Both the position numbers and the translations under genes were made by a program. Of a stretch of 64,000 nucleotides of DNA, positions 37,646 through 47,981 are shown in pieces. The notes beneath the pieces are model-generated. The model saw only the letters and a list, made by a program, of their open reading frames with translations. It did not search any database and had not been told where the DNA came from. Location of the stretch: NCBI GenBank assembly GCA_012519705.1, contig JAAYPR010000001.1, positions 84,929-148,928 of the forward strand, written 5' to 3'. The stretch is from Campylobacteraceae bacterium (GTDB lineage Bacteria; Campylobacterota; Campylobacteria; Campylobacterales; Campylobacteraceae). Within the stretch, counting starts at the first letter, position 1; every line of letters begins with the position of its first letter.

Positions 37646-38725
37646 ATGAATAGAGTTATAAACTTTAGTGCTGGTCCAAGTGGGATTCCACTTCCAGTTT
37701 TAGAAGAAGCAAGAGATGAGTTTTTAGACTATAAAGGACAGGGCTGTTCTATCATAGAGATGTCACATAGGGGCAAAACTTTTGAAGGTGTTCTAAACGC
37801 GGCAAAAGACAAAGTTAGGGAGCTTTACGGCTTTGGCGATGAGTATGATATCTTGTTTTTACAAGGTGGGGCGAGCCTTCAGTTTGCACAAATTCCTATG
37901 AACTTAAGCACTGGCAAGGTTGCTCAGTATATCCACACTGGAAACTGGACTAAAAAAGCTATTGCAGAAGCTAAGATTCTTGGCATTAATTACAAAGTTG
38001 TCGCAAGCAGCGAGGATACTAAATTTGATAGAATTCCAGAAATTCCAGAGTTAAATGAAGATGCCGATTATACTTACATCTGCTCAAATAATACAATTTA
38101 TGGAAGTCAGTATAAAGAGTATCCAAAAAGCAAAGCTCCGCTAGTCGTAGATAGTTCAAGTGATCTTTTTACTAGAAAAGTTGATATCAGTAATGTTGGG
38201 TTGTTTTATGGTGGAATTCAAAAAAACGGTGGTCCATCAGGCGTGACTTTGGTTGTGATAAGAAAGGACATGACTGCAAGAACTAATGAAAAAGTGCCAA
38301 ATATCCTAAGATACAAAACCCAAGTTGATGCAAACTCTATGAGCAACACGCCAAATACATTTGGCATTTATATGCTTGATTTGATGCTAAAATGGGTGAT
38401 AAATGAAGGCGGACTTGATGAGATGGATAGACGCGCGGCCGCTAAAGGAAACTTGCTTTACAACGCAATCGATGAGATGAGTGATTTTTACAAAGGGCAT
38501 GTGCAAAAAGACTCAAGATCGCTTATGAACGTTGTCTTTAACATCGCAGACGGAAGTGAGTTAGAGGCTAAATTTGTAGAACTTGCCACAAAAGAGGGAA
38601 TGATAGGCTTAAAAGGACACAGAGTTTTAGGCGGAATCAGAGCTTCTTTATACAACGCTGTAACGCTAAAAGATGTAGAAACTTTAACTGGGTTTATGAG
38701 AGAATTTGCTAAAAAGAATGGGTAA
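37646..38725 (+). CDS. serC: Phosphoserine aminotransferase
   Basis: INFSAGPSGIPLPVLEEARDE, EMSHRGKTFEGVL, NNTIYGSQYKEYPKSKAPLVVDSSSDLFTRKVD. Confidence 0.95.
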   Translation: MNRVINFSAGPSGIPLPVLEEARDEFLDYKGQGCSIIEMSHRGKTFEGVLNAAKDKVRELYGFGDEYDILFLQGGASLQFAQIPMNLSTGKVAQYIHTGNWTKKAIAEAKILGINYKVVASSEDTKFDRIPEIPELNEDADYTYICSNNTIYGSQYKEYPKSKAPLVVDSSSDLFTRKVDISNVGLFYGGIQKNGGPSGVTLVVIRKDMTARTNEKVPNILRYKTQVDANSMSNTPNTFGIYMLDLMLKWVINEGGLDEMDRRAAAKGNLLYNAIDEMSDFYKGHVQKDSRSLMNVVFNIADGSELEAKFVELATKEGMIGLKGHRVLGGIRASLYNAVTLKDVETLTGFMREFAKKNG

Positions 38726-38830
38726 AAAATATATTTTTAGTTGAAGGAGTTTGTATTATAATTGGAGTGCGGAGTTAAATAGTTTCACAATAGTGGTATT
38801 TAATAAAAATACGCCCCATGAAAGGAAAAA

Positions 38831-39619
38831 ATGAAATTTAAAAAAATGTTTTTAGTTATTTCGATTAGCTTTTTATCTTTAGTGGCTGCCCCAATAAAGA
38901 TTGGGATGAGTCCAGATTATCCACCTTTTGGATATTTGGAAGGCGATAAAATGGCTGGATTTGATGTCGAGTTTGCACAAATGCTTTTTAAAGAGCTGGG
39001 GTTAGAGTATGTTATCGTACCTACCATGTATCCTGATATTTGTAGTAAAATTTCTAGTGGAGAGTTAGACATTGGAATATCAGCTATGGGTATTGATGAA
39101 AATACAGTTGGTTGTGATTATAGTGTTTCATATTATGAAAGTGTAAATATGTATGTAACATCAGCTAGCAGTGGTATAAAATCAAAAGAGGATTTAGCTG
39201 GTAAAAAAATAGGGTATTTTTACGATGGAGCCCAGATGTATAGAGAGTTGATAGCTGAAATTCCTATGGCAAGAGGGTATCCTAAAACCAACGTTAGTAG
39301 CATGATTCTTTCTTTGTTTGAAAATAGACTGGATGCTATTATAGTAGATAGTACAGGGGTTATACCTTTTGTTAAGGGAAACTATGATTATCTAGATAAG
39401 CTAGAAAGATCAGCTTTTGACTTGGCTGTTTCTCTTGGAGTAAATACAAAACTAGTAGTTATACATGAAGAACCTTCACCAGAGGCTCAAACTATTATTA
39501 GTTTTCCAAAAAATAGGCTGGGTGAACTTAAAACAGATATAAACCAAGTAATAATAAAATTTAGAGAGAATAATGCTTTTCAGCCATTGTTAGAAAAGTA
39601 TGATTTAATATTAAATTGA
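38831..39619 (+). CDS. Amino-acid-type ABC transporter periplasmic substrate-binding protein
   Basis: Signal peptide; IKIGMSPDYPPFGYLEGDKMAGFDVEFAQMLFKELG (SBP_bac_3 signature). Confidence 0.88.
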   Translation: MKFKKMFLVISISFLSLVAAPIKIGMSPDYPPFGYLEGDKMAGFDVEFAQMLFKELGLEYVIVPTMYPDICSKISSGELDIGISAMGIDENTVGCDYSVSYYESVNMYVTSASSGIKSKEDLAGKKIGYFYDGAQMYRELIAEIPMARGYPKTNVSSMILSLFENRLDAIIVDSTGVIPFVKGNYDYLDKLERSAFDLAVSLGVNTKLVVIHEEPSPEAQTIISFPKNRLGELKTDINQVIIKFRENNAFQPLLEKYDLILN

Positions 39620-39652
39620 TTTGTAAAAACAGCTAATGTTTTGGTGGGAAGT

Positions 39653-40648
39653 TTATTTCCCGCCAAATTTAACTAACGCTGAACCCCAAGTAAATCCACC
39701 ACCAAAAGCATCAAGTAAAATCATAGAGCCGTTTTTAAGCCTTCCATCTTCATACGCTTCGTTCATTGCCATTGGGATAGAGGCTGAGCTTGTATTTCCA
39801 AACTTATCTACTGTTAGAACGCATTGCTCATCATCTAGTTCTATTCTTTGCTGAACTGCTTTTATGATTCTTAAATTTGCTTGATGAGGGATGAAAAGAT
39901 CTACATCTTTTCCTGTCAGACTGTTTTTTTCAAGTATATCGATAACATCTTTTGATAGGGTTTGAACTGCTATTTTAAAAACTTCATTTCCTTTCATATG
40001 GATAAATTGAAGTTCTTTTTCAAGCATCTCTTTTGTAGCTGGGTTTTTCGAGCCACATCCTGGGGTTATGAGTAAATCGCCTTTGCTTCCATCACTTGCT
40101 GTGTGAGTATCTACTATATAGTTTTCATCTTTTGAGGCTGATATTACCGCTGCTCCTGCACCATCGCCGAATAAAACGCAAGTTGTTCTATCTTCCCAGT
40201 TTACGATAGAGCTAAGCTTTTCAGCTCCGATTATAAGCACGTTTTTTTTAAGCCCACTCTCAACAAAAGCTTTTGCTATCTCTAAAGCGTAGATGAAGCC
40301 AGTGCAAGCCGCACTGATGTCAAAAGAAGTTATATCGCAAACTCCAAGCTTATCTGCTATAGCACAAGCAGTTGAAGGCATACAGAGATAATCAGGTGAG
40401 ATTGTAGCGCATATTATGCAGTCAATGTCAGACGGCTCTAAATTTGCTCTCTTAATTGCAAGTTTTGCTGCCTCATAGCCTAAATCACTTGTGCTTTCAT
40501 CAGCCGAAGCGATATGGCGAGTGTTAATTCCAGTTCTTTTGGTTATCCATTCATCGCTTGTTTCTACCATTTTTTCAAGATCAAAGTTAGTTAAAACTCT
40601 TTTTGGTGCGTACGCCCCTATTGATATCATTGAAGCTTTTATTGGCAT
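39653..40648 (-). CDS. fabH: 3-oxoacyl-[ACP] synthase III
   Basis: [66 protein letters not shown]. Confidence 0.96.
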   Translation of the reverse strand: MPIKASMISIGAYAPKRVLTNFDLEKMVETSDEWITKRTGINTRHIASADESTSDLGYEAAKLAIKRANLEPSDIDCIICATISPDYLCMPSTACAIADKLGVCDITSFDISAACTGFIYALEIAKAFVESGLKKNVLIIGAEKLSSIVNWEDRTTCVLFGDGAGAAVISASKDENYIVDTHTASDGSKGDLLITPGCGSKNPATKEMLEKELQFIHMKGNEVFKIAVQTLSKDVIDILEKNSLTGKDVDLFIPHQANLRIIKAVQQRIELDDEQCVLTVDKFGNTSSASIPMAMNEAYEDGRLKNGSMILLDAFGGGFTWGSALVKFGGK

Positions 40649-40650
40649 GT

Positions 40651-41646
40651 TTATCCTTTTATTTGCATGGTTTTAAGAGTATCAACAATACTTGAGTTTA
40701 TATCAGAGTTTGCAAATTTTAGTGCTTGAAATAGGGCATTTTTGATAGCTTTTGGTGAGCTTTTGCCATGACTTATGATAACGCACTTTTTAACTCCAAG
40801 AAGCGGAGCCCCGCCATACTCGTCATAATCAGTTGCTTTTTTAAGGTTTTTAAAACTATTTTTCATTAACATTGCACCAAGCATTGAAAGAGGTGATTTT
40901 TTAATCTCACTTTTTAAAATTTTACCTATTGCAGATGCCGCACCCTCCGATGTTTTTAAAACGATATTTCCTACAAAACCATCGCAAGTTACAACATTTA
41001 CCGAGCCATCAAAAATTTGATTTCCCTCAACGTTTCCCACAAAGCTATCAAGAGCTTTTAGAAGGTTAAAAGCCCCTTTTGTAACTTCATCGCCCTTACT
41101 TTCCTCTTCGCCGTTTGAGAGAATTCCAACAGTTGGGTTTGTTATATTCATTATAGTTTTTGCATAAATTTCACCCATCACACCAAACTGAAATAGATGT
41201 TCAGCCTTACAGTCAACGTTTGCTCCGACATCTAAAACAAGCGTTTTAAAGCCTTTTGTGTTTGGCATTAGGGTTGCGATAGCTGGTCTTGAAATTCCTT
41301 CAAGTCTTCCAATCCTAAGTGTTGCAAGACTCATAGTTGCTCCGCTATGTCCAGCTGAAACCACAGCGTCACATTTTCCTTCTCTTACTAAATCAATAGC
41401 TTTATAGATGCTCGACTCTCTTTTTTTAAGTGCATCAGTAGCGTGGTCGCTCATCTCCACTATTTCACTAGCAGGGATGATGGTTACTCGCTCTTTAAAA
41501 GCACTCTCTATAAAAGGGTTGATTTTACTTTCATCTCCTACAAGAAAAGCTTCAAATTCCTTCTCTTTAAGAGCTTCCATAACTCCTTTTACGATGGGTT
41601 CACAGCCAAAGTCGCCACCCATAGCATCTATAGCTATTTTTATCAT
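40651..41646 (-). CDS. plsX: Phosphate acyltransferase PlsX
   Basis: [52 protein letters not shown]. Confidence 0.95.
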   Translation of the reverse strand: MIKIAIDAMGGDFGCEPIVKGVMEALKEKEFEAFLVGDESKINPFIESAFKERVTIIPASEIVEMSDHATDALKKRESSIYKAIDLVREGKCDAVVSAGHSGATMSLATLRIGRLEGISRPAIATLMPNTKGFKTLVLDVGANVDCKAEHLFQFGVMGEIYAKTIMNITNPTVGILSNGEEESKGDEVTKGAFNLLKALDSFVGNVEGNQIFDGSVNVVTCDGFVGNIVLKTSEGAASAIGKILKSEIKKSPLSMLGAMLMKNSFKNLKKATDYDEYGGAPLLGVKKCVIISHGKSSPKAIKNALFQALKFANSDINSSIVDTLKTMQIKG

Positions 41647-41792
41647 TAGTATTCGCCAGTTATTTTGTTAGCTCTGTGAGGTATTTTCCAGCTACCGTCT
41701 TTATCTCTTACAGGAACAGGAAGTTTTACTGTGTAGTGAGTTCTTCTTTTTGCTGCACGAGTTTTACTAACTCTTCTCTTTGGAACTGCCAT
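41646..41792 (-). CDS. rpmF: 50S ribosomal protein L32 (48 aa, not in the supplied ORF track)
   Basis: Translated by hand: [48 protein letters not shown]; 1-bp overlap with plsX. Confidence 0.95.
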   Translation of the reverse strand: MAVPKRRVSKTRAAKRRTHYTVKLPVPVRDKDGSWKIPHRANKITGEY

Positions 41793-41803
41793 TTTTTTCT
41801 CCT

Positions 41804-42178
41804 TTATAAATTTTTACATTTTTCGCAGTAGTGATAGTCGCTTTTTACGGACTCTATTTCACTATCCACTAATTCTTTTAAATCAATTTTTCCATCAAAA
41901 AACTCAACCGCGTCTAAAGTTTCTAAATCACAAACCCCGTCACTTATCATTAAGTCTAGCTCTTCGTTTAGATTTATCTCTAAATCCTCACCGCATCTAT
42001 CACATATATGAGATGTGCTTCCACTAAGAGTAGCTTTACATTTGATAAGATTTGACATAGCAGATGAGCTTTCCCTTTTTAAAAGCCCGTCAAGTTTGAC
42101 ACTATCAAACTCTAGGCTAAAAGGAAAATCATCAGATTTTATCTTATAAAATTCTATTTTCACTTTTTTTATTAACAA
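41804..42178 (-). CDS. DUF177/YceD-like protein
   Basis: [28 protein letters not shown] ... CEKC; located upstream of rpmF-plsX-fabH. Confidence 0.8.
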   Translation of the reverse strand: MLIKKVKIEFYKIKSDDFPFSLEFDSVKLDGLLKRESSSAMSNLIKCKATLSGSTSHICDRCGEDLEINLNEELDLMISDGVCDLETLDAVEFFDGKIDLKELVDSEIESVKSDYHYCEKCKNL

Positions 42179-42585
42179 ATTTCTCTTTTTGCAAAGAAAA
42201 AGTCTATTTCAATAGCTGCATTTTCTAAGCTATCGCTTCCGTGAACTGCGTTTGCATCGATACTCTCTGCAAAATCAGCTCTGATTGTGCCTTTTTCAGC
42301 TTCTTTTGGGTTTGTTGCTCCCATAAGTTTTCTGTTTTTAGCAACAGCATCTTCGCCTTCTAAAACCATAACTACAACTGGTCCACTTACCATAAAGTCA
42401 ACTAAATCGTTGAAAAAAGGTCTTTCACTATGAACTGCATAAAATGCTTTTGCATCGCATCTTGATAGTCTGATTTTTTTCATAGCTGCGATTTTTAGTC
42501 CGTTGCTTTCAAATCTATCGATGATTTTACCAACAACGTTTTTCGCAACAGCATCTGGCTTTATAATAGATAAAGTTCTTTGCAT
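42172..42585 (-). CDS. ndk: Nucleoside diphosphate kinase
   Basis: [42 protein letters not shown]. Confidence 0.96.
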   Translation of the reverse strand: MQRTLSIIKPDAVAKNVVGKIIDRFESNGLKIAAMKKIRLSRCDAKAFYAVHSERPFFNDLVDFMVSGPVVVMVLEGEDAVAKNRKLMGATNPKEAEKGTIRADFAESIDANAVHGSDSLENAAIEIDFFFAKREIC

Positions 42586-42644
42586 GATTTCTCCTAATTA
42601 ATAAAAATAAAGTTAAAATTGTAAGGTGTGATAATATCTAAATT

Positions 42645-42684
42645 TAGGTTAAAAATAGTTTAAGCCCAAAAAGTTTGGGCTTAG
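42645..42684 (-). terminator. Rho-independent-type terminator downstream of fdxB
   Basis: Minus strand TAAGCCCAAACTTTTTGGGCTTAAACTATTTTT. Confidence 0.75.
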
Positions 42685-42694
42685 AACAGAAGGA

Positions 42695-42979
42695 TTATTC
42701 AACCGCTGGAACAGTTCCGTCTCTCTCATCAGCTGAAATATCTTCTCTAAATGGTTGTCCATCTACAACATCGCTCCATACGATACAGCCATCTGTTGGA
42801 CAAGCTGATGCGCAGGCTGGTTCGTCGTTGTGACCAACACACTCTACACATTTATCAGCGTAAACGTAGTAGATATCTTCCCCTGTTGGGTTATCACTAT
42901 CATCAACTATAGCTTCAACTGGGCACTCATCTATACATGAACCACAACTAATACAGGTGTCTGTAATTAATACTGCCAT
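42695..42979 (-). CDS. fdxB: 4Fe-4S dicluster ferredoxin
   Basis: ITDTCISCGSCIDECPVEAI ... ADKCVECVGHNDEPACASACPTDGCI. Confidence 0.9.
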   Translation of the reverse strand: MAVLITDTCISCGSCIDECPVEAIVDDSDNPTGEDIYYVYADKCVECVGHNDEPACASACPTDGCIVWSDVVDGQPFREDISADERDGTVPAVE

Positions 42980-43145
42980 TTTTTCTCCTTAAAATTTAAA
43001 TGAGCTGAAATAATAACATAAAACCTTTTAATATTGTTTAAATTTTAAATTTAATGCTTTTTCTTATAAGCTCTCCTGCCGTTTACTTCTGTTAATGTTT
43101 AAATTATATAATTTCGCTGTCAATAAAAATTATCAAGGAGACTAC

Positions 43146-43742
43146 ATGTTAGTAACAAAAAAAGCACCTGATTTTACAGCTACAGCGGTAATGGGTGATA
43201 ACACCATAGTTGAAGATTTTAATCTTTATAAAAATTTGGGTAAAAATGGAGCGGTGGTATTTTTCTACCCAAAAGACTTCACTTTCGTATGTCCAACAGA
43301 AATTATCGCATTTGATCACAGATATCAAGAGTTTAAAGACAGAGGCATCGAAGTTATCGGCATTAGCACAGATAACGAGTTCTCACACCTTGCATGGAAA
43401 AACACTCCAGTAAATCAAGGCGGTATTGGTCAAGTTAAATACCCTCTAGTAGCGGATTTGACAAAGAAAATTTCAAGAGATTTTGATGTTTTACTAGATG
43501 ATGCGGTTGCTCTAAGAGGAAGCTTTTTGCTAGATAAAGACGGCACTGTTAGACATATGGTTCTAAACGATGACGCACTTGGTAGAAACATCGATGAGAT
43601 GATAAGAATGGTTGATACTATGCTTTATACAAACGAACACGGCGTTGTATGTCCAGCAGGCTGGAACAAAGGAAGCGAAGGAATGAAAGCAAACCCAGCT
43701 GGCGTTGCTGAGTATCTTGGTAAATCAGCCGATAAGTTGTAA
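43146..43742 (+). CDS. ahpC: 2-Cys peroxiredoxin
   Basis: FYPKDFTFVCPTEIIAFDHRY, EHGVVCPAGWNKG; start at MLVTKKAPDF. Confidence 0.94.
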   Translation: MLVTKKAPDFTATAVMGDNTIVEDFNLYKNLGKNGAVVFFYPKDFTFVCPTEIIAFDHRYQEFKDRGIEVIGISTDNEFSHLAWKNTPVNQGGIGQVKYPLVADLTKKISRDFDVLLDDAVALRGSFLLDKDGTVRHMVLNDDALGRNIDEMIRMVDTMLYTNEHGVVCPAGWNKGSEGMKANPAGVAEYLGKSADKL

Positions 43743-43768
43743 TTTATTGTTTAAATTTTAAAACTTTA

Positions 43769-43791
43769 GGGGCAAATTTGCCCCCTTTTTT
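43769..43791 (+). terminator. Rho-independent terminator downstream of ahpC
   Basis: ggggcaaatttgcccc followed by cTTTTTT. Confidence 0.85.
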
Positions 43792-43833
43792 ATTTCCACT
43801 TTTTTAAATTTGTTTATTTTTCACTTGAAATTT

Positions 43834-44106
43834 CTAAAACCAAAACCTTGAGTCAAAGTCTGACAGAGGAAACTGTTTTTTAAACTCATCTTCACTAAAC
43901 TCAAAGCGGTAGCCGTTTATAAAGCCGAGAAGAATTTTATAGCTTTTGTTTAACTTTTTGAACTTCTCTTCATCTCCGCCAAGGTCTGGGTGGTAGGCTT
44001 TAGAAAGTTCTAGATATTTTTTCCTTAAATCCTCTTTTGTAATCCTAGTTATAATGTTAAAAAACTCCACCGCTTCCCTAAACTCATCTAGTGTTATCTC
44101 TTTCAT
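43834..44106 (-). CDS. Small J-domain (DnaJ-like) protein
   Basis: LRKKYLELSKAYHPDLGGDEEKFKKLNKSYKILL (HPD motif). Confidence 0.85.
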   Translation of the reverse strand: MKEITLDEFREAVEFFNIITRITKEDLRKKYLELSKAYHPDLGGDEEKFKKLNKSYKILLGFINGYRFEFSEDEFKKQFPLSDFDSRFWF

Positions 44107-44174
44107 AGCTTTTTCCTTATAAGCACTAACTATTTTGATATAATAGCAAAAATAAATTTAACAAGGTTTCTAAA

Positions 44175-46460
44175 ATGAGCAAGATAGAAGAGAATTTAAA
44201 ACTATTTTTCTTAGGCATTAAAGAAAAAGATGGCAGTAAAGAGCCGTTTCTTTATAAAAACAAAGACTTAACAACTCACGCAACCATCATCGGTATGACT
44301 GGAAGCGGAAAAACAGGGCTTGGAATCACGCTTTTAGAAGAAGCTGCGATTGATAATATCCCTTCCATCATCATCGACCCAAAAGGCGATATGACAAATA
44401 TGCTTTTAGCTTTCCCAGAGATGAAAGAGAGCGATTTTCTACCCTACATAGATGAAAACGAAGCTAAAAACAAAGGCATGAGCGTTAGTGAAATGGCTAG
44501 CAAAGAAGCCTCTACTTGGAAGAGTGGCATAGAGAGTGGCTTTCAAAGTTTGGAGAGAGTTAAGTTTTTTAAAGAGAGTGCGGACTTTAGAATTTACACT
44601 CCAAAAAGTAGCGTTGGGTTGGGTGTGAGTTTACTAAGTGACTTTGAAGCTCCAGTTGGGCTAAATAGTGAGAGTTTAAATGAGTATATTTTAACCATAT
44701 CTAGCTCTATTTTATCACTTCTTGGAATTAGCACGGAAGACAACTCATCAAAAGAGAGCGTTTTACTTCAGCACATATTTTTAACAAATTTTAGTAAAAA
44801 TCAGGGCGTTACCATTGCAAATTTAATCCAGCAAATTTCTAACCCACCATTTGATAAAATAGGTGTTTTTGATATAGAAACTTTCTATTCAAGCAGTGAG
44901 AGACTTAAATTTGCTATGAAACTAAACTCGCTTTTTGCGAGCCCATCATTTTCTCAGTGGTGTGAAGGGGAACGACTTGACATCTCTAAAATGCTTTTTA
45001 ATGAGAGCGGACAAGCAAGGTGTAATATCTTTACTATTTCACACTTAAACGATAGCGAGAGAATGTTTTTTGTCACACTTCTTTTAAACGAGATAATTCG
45101 CTGGATGAGAACGACAGAGGGAACTAGCTCGCTTAGAGCCATTTTATATATGGATGAAATTTTTGGCTATTTCCCGCCAACTTCAAACCCGCCATCAAAA
45201 GAGCCGATGCTAACACTTTTAAAGCAAGCTCGTGCTTTTGGGGTAGGGTGCGTTCTATCAACCCAAAACCCAGTTGATTTAGACTATAAAGGGCTTTCAA
45301 ATATGGGAACTTGGTTTATCGGCAGGCTCCAAACCCAGCAAGATAAAGAAAGAGTTATCTCAGGGCTAACAGGAATTAGCGGAAGCGAGTACTCTAAAAG
45401 TGAGATTATGGAGTTAATCTCAAATCTTAAAAAAAGAAGCTTTTTAGTTAAAAATATAAACGAAGATGGACTTGAAGTCATCTCAACTCGCTGGGCGTTA
45501 AGCTATCTAAAAGGACCTTTAAATGATGCTCAAATTTCAAATTTAATGGCTGATAAAAAAACTGATACAAAACCACTAAATTTAAACCTAGAAAACTCAA
45601 AGCCTATCATCTCACCTGAAATAAAAGAGTATTTTAGTTATGGAAGTTCCTTGAATTTAAGACCTTATCTTTTGGGCAGTGCAAAAGTCATCTATAAAGG
45701 TAAAGATTTTGAGTATACAAAAGAGCTAAGCTTAAAATATCTACTAGAAAACTCATCTAAAACTTTATGGAGCGAGGCTGAAATTTACCATCCAAATTTT
45801 AGTTCAAATTTAGAAGAGGGAAGCAAATTTGAGCCACTTCCAAGCTACATCGCAAGTGCGAAAAACTTAAACAACGAAGCAAAAGAGCTAAAAGAGTATA
45901 TTTATAGAAATGTAAAGTTAGAGCTTTTTAGTGCTTTAGATATGCTCTCAACTCCAGGCGAGGAAAAAAGTGACTTTATGCTTAGACTACACGATAGATG
46001 TAACGAAGTTTTTGAAGCTGAGAGTGCTAAATTCTTAGAAAAACTAGGCAGAGAAAAAGCAAAACTTGAAGATGCTCTAAGCAAAGCTCAAACCACACTT
46101 GAGAGAGAAAAGTCCGAAGCCAAAGCAAAAGGGCTTGACGCTGTTATAAATATAGGAAGTGCGATTTTAGGGACATTTTTAGGAAGTAAAAAGCTTACCA
46201 AAACAAACGCTACAAAAGTCGCAACTAGTGCTAAAAGTGCTGGAAGAGTGCTAAGCCAGAAAAAAGATGTAGAACTAGCAGAGCAAAAAGTAGCCGACAT
46301 TGAAGCGAGTTTAGAAAAGTTAATAGAAGATGAAAAAACAAAACTTGAAGAGCTAAAAAGCATTTATAGTATAAAAAATATAGAGATTAAAGTAACTGAA
46401 ATTCAAGCTAAAAAAGTTGATATTTTTGATGAAAAAGTAGCTATTTTATGGCAAAGTTAG
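44175..46460 (+). CDS. HerA/DUF853-like ATPase
   Basis: THATIIGMTGSGKTGLGITLLEEAA, IPSIIIDPKGDMTNML, LRAILYMDEIFGYFPP, GVGCVLSTQNPVDLDYKGLSN. Confidence 0.85.
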   Translation: MSKIEENLKLFFLGIKEKDGSKEPFLYKNKDLTTHATIIGMTGSGKTGLGITLLEEAAIDNIPSIIIDPKGDMTNMLLAFPEMKESDFLPYIDENEAKNKGMSVSEMASKEASTWKSGIESGFQSLERVKFFKESADFRIYTPKSSVGLGVSLLSDFEAPVGLNSESLNEYILTISSSILSLLGISTEDNSSKESVLLQHIFLTNFSKNQGVTIANLIQQISNPPFDKIGVFDIETFYSSSERLKFAMKLNSLFASPSFSQWCEGERLDISKMLFNESGQARCNIFTISHLNDSERMFFVTLLLNEIIRWMRTTEGTSSLRAILYMDEIFGYFPPTSNPPSKEPMLTLLKQARAFGVGCVLSTQNPVDLDYKGLSNMGTWFIGRLQTQQDKERVISGLTGISGSEYSKSEIMELISNLKKRSFLVKNINEDGLEVISTRWALSYLKGPLNDAQISNLMADKKTDTKPLNLNLENSKPIISPEIKEYFSYGSSLNLRPYLLGSAKVIYKGKDFEYTKELSLKYLLENSSKTLWSEAEIYHPNFSSNLEEGSKFEPLPSYIASAKNLNNEAKELKEYIYRNVKLELFSALDMLSTPGEEKSDFMLRLHDRCNEVFEAESAKFLEKLGREKAKLEDALSKAQTTLEREKSEAKAKGLDAVINIGSAILGTFLGSKKLTKTNATKVATSAKSAGRVLSQKKDVELAEQKVADIEASLEKLIEDEKTKLEELKSIYSIKNIEIKVTEIQAKKVDIFDEKVAILWQS

Positions 46461-46915
46461 AAGTTACAAATGGCAGGGTAGAGGGGATTGAGAAATATTT
46501 TTCCCCTACATCAAAACTAAATGATTTTTTAGTAAATGGTGCGGAGATTAAAGAGCTAAAAACCAGCTTAAAAGAGGTTATAAAAAACTCTGATGAGATA
46601 GTTGTGGTTTATAAAAAAGTAGGCTCCAAAAACAGAGCATTAGCTGGCTACAGCTTGACAAAGTGTCAAATTTATGGCGTTAAAACAAAAGATTTAGCTT
46701 TTAAAATACTCAAGCTTGGTATGACTATTTTGGCTCTTTTGGTGCTACTTTTATATCCACCCTTTTTAGCGGATATGGGCGAGGGTTTCTTTTACGCAGT
46801 AGTGGTGCTTGCTCTGGTTAGCATTGTAGCTCTTTTTATGGATACATTAGTTTACCTAAAAGCAAGAAAGCTTTTGAAAACTAAAGTGGCTGAAATTCAA
46901 GGAAAAGTTAGTTAA
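46448..46915 (+). CDS. Small membrane protein, translationally coupled to the HerA-like gene
   Basis: Overlaps previous ORF by 13 bp; two predicted TM segments FKILKLGMTILALLVLLLYPPFL, FFYAVVVLALVSIVALFMDTLVYL. Confidence 0.7.
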   Translation: MAKLEVTNGRVEGIEKYFSPTSKLNDFLVNGAEIKELKTSLKEVIKNSDEIVVVYKKVGSKNRALAGYSLTKCQIYGVKTKDLAFKILKLGMTILALLVLLLYPPFLADMGEGFFYAVVVLALVSIVALFMDTLVYLKARKLLKTKVAEIQGKVS

Positions 46916-46971
46916 ATTTAGTTAAAATCTAGCTTTAAATTTAAGAAACAGAACTTAAAAAGGTAGTAATT

Positions 46972-47586
46972 ATGAATGAAAATATTTTAGCTTATTTAAT
47001 AGCGTATCTTATAGGCTCTATCCCATCGGGGCTTATTTTAGCAAAAGCGTTTTATAAAGTAAACTTAAGAGAGGCTGGGAGTGGCAGCATCGGGGCTACA
47101 AATGTGCTTAGAGTTATAAAGGAAATCGATCCTAAAAATGCTAAGAAATTTGCCATTTTAACCGTAGTTTTTGATGTTTTAAAAGGGTTTTTACCGATTT
47201 TAATAGCTAAGTTTATGGGCTTTGATATAAATGTGCTTTGGATGATGGCGGTTTTAGCTGTTGTGGGGCACTGTTTTAGCGTGTTTTTAAACTTCGAGGG
47301 CGGAAAAGGCGTGGCTACAAGTTATGGTGTTTTTACTCTGTTTTTACCGGTAGAAGTTGCCATCTCTTTGGTGGTTTGGTTTTTAGTTGGTAAGTTTATG
47401 AAAGTCTCATCTTTAGCATCTTTGATAAGCATAACGGTGTTTTTAATCCTTTCATTTATCATCCACCCAGAAATTCCTGGCATCAACACTCACGCACCGA
47501 TTATCATCATAGTTTTTATAGTTTTTTATAAGCACATTCCAAACATTAAAAGACTTATTTTAAAAGAGGAAGCTAAAGTTATATGA
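46972..47586 (+). CDS. plsY: Glycerol-3-phosphate acyltransferase PlsY
   Basis: YLIGSIPSGLILAKAFYKVNLREAGSGSIGATNVLR, GHCFSVFLNFEGGKGVATSYG. Confidence 0.95.
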   Translation: MNENILAYLIAYLIGSIPSGLILAKAFYKVNLREAGSGSIGATNVLRVIKEIDPKNAKKFAILTVVFDVLKGFLPILIAKFMGFDINVLWMMAVLAVVGHCFSVFLNFEGGKGVATSYGVFTLFLPVEVAISLVVWFLVGKFMKVSSLASLISITVFLILSFIIHPEIPGINTHAPIIIIVFIVFYKHIPNIKRLILKEEAKVI

Positions 47587-47900
47587 TAACTGTTTTGGTT
47601 GAAGAGCTGGAGTTTAGTGCTATCATAGGGCTTCTTGACTTTGAGAGAGTTAAGGAGCAAAAAGTTAGAGTTAGTGCGAAGTTTAGAGCAGAAGAGTTTA
47701 TAGACTACGCTTTGGTTTGTGAGACTATAAAAGAGGATTTTAAGAAAGAGAAGTTTTTAAAAGTTGAAGATGCTTTGAGTTTCTTTGAAAATAAATTCAA
47801 AGAAAAATACAAAAGCCTAAACTGTTTTTATATGAAAATTATAAAACTTGAAATTTTACCTGACGCAAAAGTCGGTGCTAGTATAGAAAAATCATATTAA
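47583..47900 (+). CDS. folB: Dihydroneopterin aldolase-like
   Basis: Small FolB-like ORF, LEFSAIIGLLDFERVKEQKVRV, overlapping plsY. Confidence 0.78.
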   Translation: MITVLVEELEFSAIIGLLDFERVKEQKVRVSAKFRAEEFIDYALVCETIKEDFKKEKFLKVEDALSFFENKFKEKYKSLNCFYMKIIKLEILPDAKVGASIEKSY

Positions 47901-47981
47901 ATTTAAAGAATTTTTAAAATACTTGAATTTAACCTTAAAACAAGGTATAATTCTTAAAAATTTACTTTTAAGGAAAATATA

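Noticed and set aside
38726-38830. Possible small RNA or riboswitch between serC and the SBP gene
   Set aside because: Only a short AT-rich hairpin next to the ribosome-binding site; nothing matching a known class by eye.
44175-46460. HerA-like ATPase as a conjugation coupling protein/VirB4 of an integrated element
   Set aside because: No mobilisation, relaxase or type IV secretion genes nearby and flanks are housekeeping genes in conserved order.
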